From Methylobacterium sp. (GTDB lineage Bacteria > Pseudomonadota > Alphaproteobacteria > Rhizobiales > Beijerinckiaceae), in NCBI GenBank assembly GCA_020252865.1, contig JADCCH010000009.1:1-5776 (forward strand): a stretch of DNA of 5,776 nt, given 5' to 3'. Positions within the stretch are counted from its first letter, which is position 1. Each line of letters starts with the position of its first letter. Shown here in pieces: positions 5,505-5,776 of this stretch. The notes under the pieces are model-generated. The model was given only the letters and a program-made list of their open reading frames with translations. It was not told the origin of the DNA and did no database searches. Made by a program: the position numbers and the translations under genes.

Positions 5505-5776
5505 GCGGGCGCACCCTGCCTCTTGTGCTCTACCGGTTGGCCGCGCATGCCGTGGCGCCAGCCTTGCCACTGCTTTTCCGCAGCCGGCTGAAGCGCGGCA
5601 AGGAAGACCCCGCGCGCATTGGCGAGCGATTCGGGAAGGCCGGCCTGCCGCGCCCTGCGGGCCGGCTCATCTGGCTCCATGCGGCGAGCCTGGGCGAGAC
5701 GATGTCGATCCTCCCGCTTGTTCCTCCGCTGTCCGAGCTTGGCACGGTGCTGCTGACCACCGGCACGGTAACCTCC
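5501..5776 (+). CDS. waaA: 3-deoxy-D-manno-octulosonic acid (Kdo) transferase WaaA, N-terminal part
   Basis: Glycosyltransferase (GT30) that transfers Kdo from CMP-Kdo to the tetraacyl lipid A precursor on the cytoplasmic face of the inner membrane. The 92 visible residues begin with a hydrophobic membrane-association segment (6-26), then RGKEDPARIGERFG (32-45), RPAGRLIWLHAASLGE (51-66) and VLLTTGTVTS at the window edge. Glu66 in HAASLGE matches the catalytic base of characterised WaaA enzymes (Glu60 in E. coli, as I recall). The full protein should be about 420-430 residues, so most of it lies beyond the right edge, including the CMP-Kdo binding domain. Whether it adds one or more Kdo units cannot be told. 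The start overlaps the acyltransferase stop, with CGGAG eight bases upstream. lpxK is the expected next gene in such clusters, but it is not visible here. Confidence 0.95.
   Translation, partial: MSGRTLPLVLYRLAAHAVAPALPLLFRSRLKRGKEDPARIGERFGKAGLPRPAGRLIWLHAASLGETMSILPLVPPLSELGTVLLTTGTVTS

Overview
The window looks like a GC-rich alphaproteobacterial chromosome. I infer this from the codon use, with G or C at most third positions, from the DUF4170-family small protein, and from the gene order phosphatase - DUF4170 - DUF374 acyltransferase - waaA, which I recall as typical of Alphaproteobacteria. The proteins have a sphingomonad or rhizobial flavour, but the sequence alone does not settle the order. 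I see no mobile elements, tRNAs, rRNAs or CRISPR arrays.

Layout. Two divergent transcription units face away from an intergenic region of about 194 bp (2969-3162). To the left, on the minus strand, a Kef-type CPA2 potassium/proton antiporter is followed by a MATE-family efflux transporter. Their coding regions overlap by 4 bases (GTGA), and the MATE gene runs off the left edge. To the right, on the plus strand, five genes are tightly packed: a small MAPEG-family membrane protein, an inositol-monophosphatase-family phosphatase (ATGA overlap), a DUF4170 protein (54 bp gap), a DUF374 lysophospholipid-type acyltransferase (42 bp gap), and waaA, the Kdo transferase (ATGA overlap). waaA is cut by the right edge. 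Coding density is otherwise near total.

How the genes fit together. The right-hand unit reads as an envelope lipid or LPS operon. WaaA adds Kdo to the lipid A precursor, and the acyltransferase belongs to the broad lipid A/phospholipid acyltransferase superfamily. The phosphatase and DUF4170 protein are habitual neighbours whose exact role there is not clear to me. The left-hand unit is membrane transport: cation/proton exchange plus drug or metabolite export. Kef channels and MAPEG proteins both have glutathione links in characterised relatives, so the divergent pair may reflect a thiol or electrophile-stress theme. However, the Kef-like protein seems to have lost two of the three glutathione-contact residues I can recall.

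The least ordinary DNA is the divergent promoter region. It holds a 16-bp perfect palindrome enclosed by a 9-bp inverted repeat, followed at once by a run of 12 cytosines. A second notable structure is an 11-bp bulged hairpin just upstream of the DUF4170 ribosome binding site. I did not find a convincing undescribed multi-gene system here; all seven genes belong to recognisable families.
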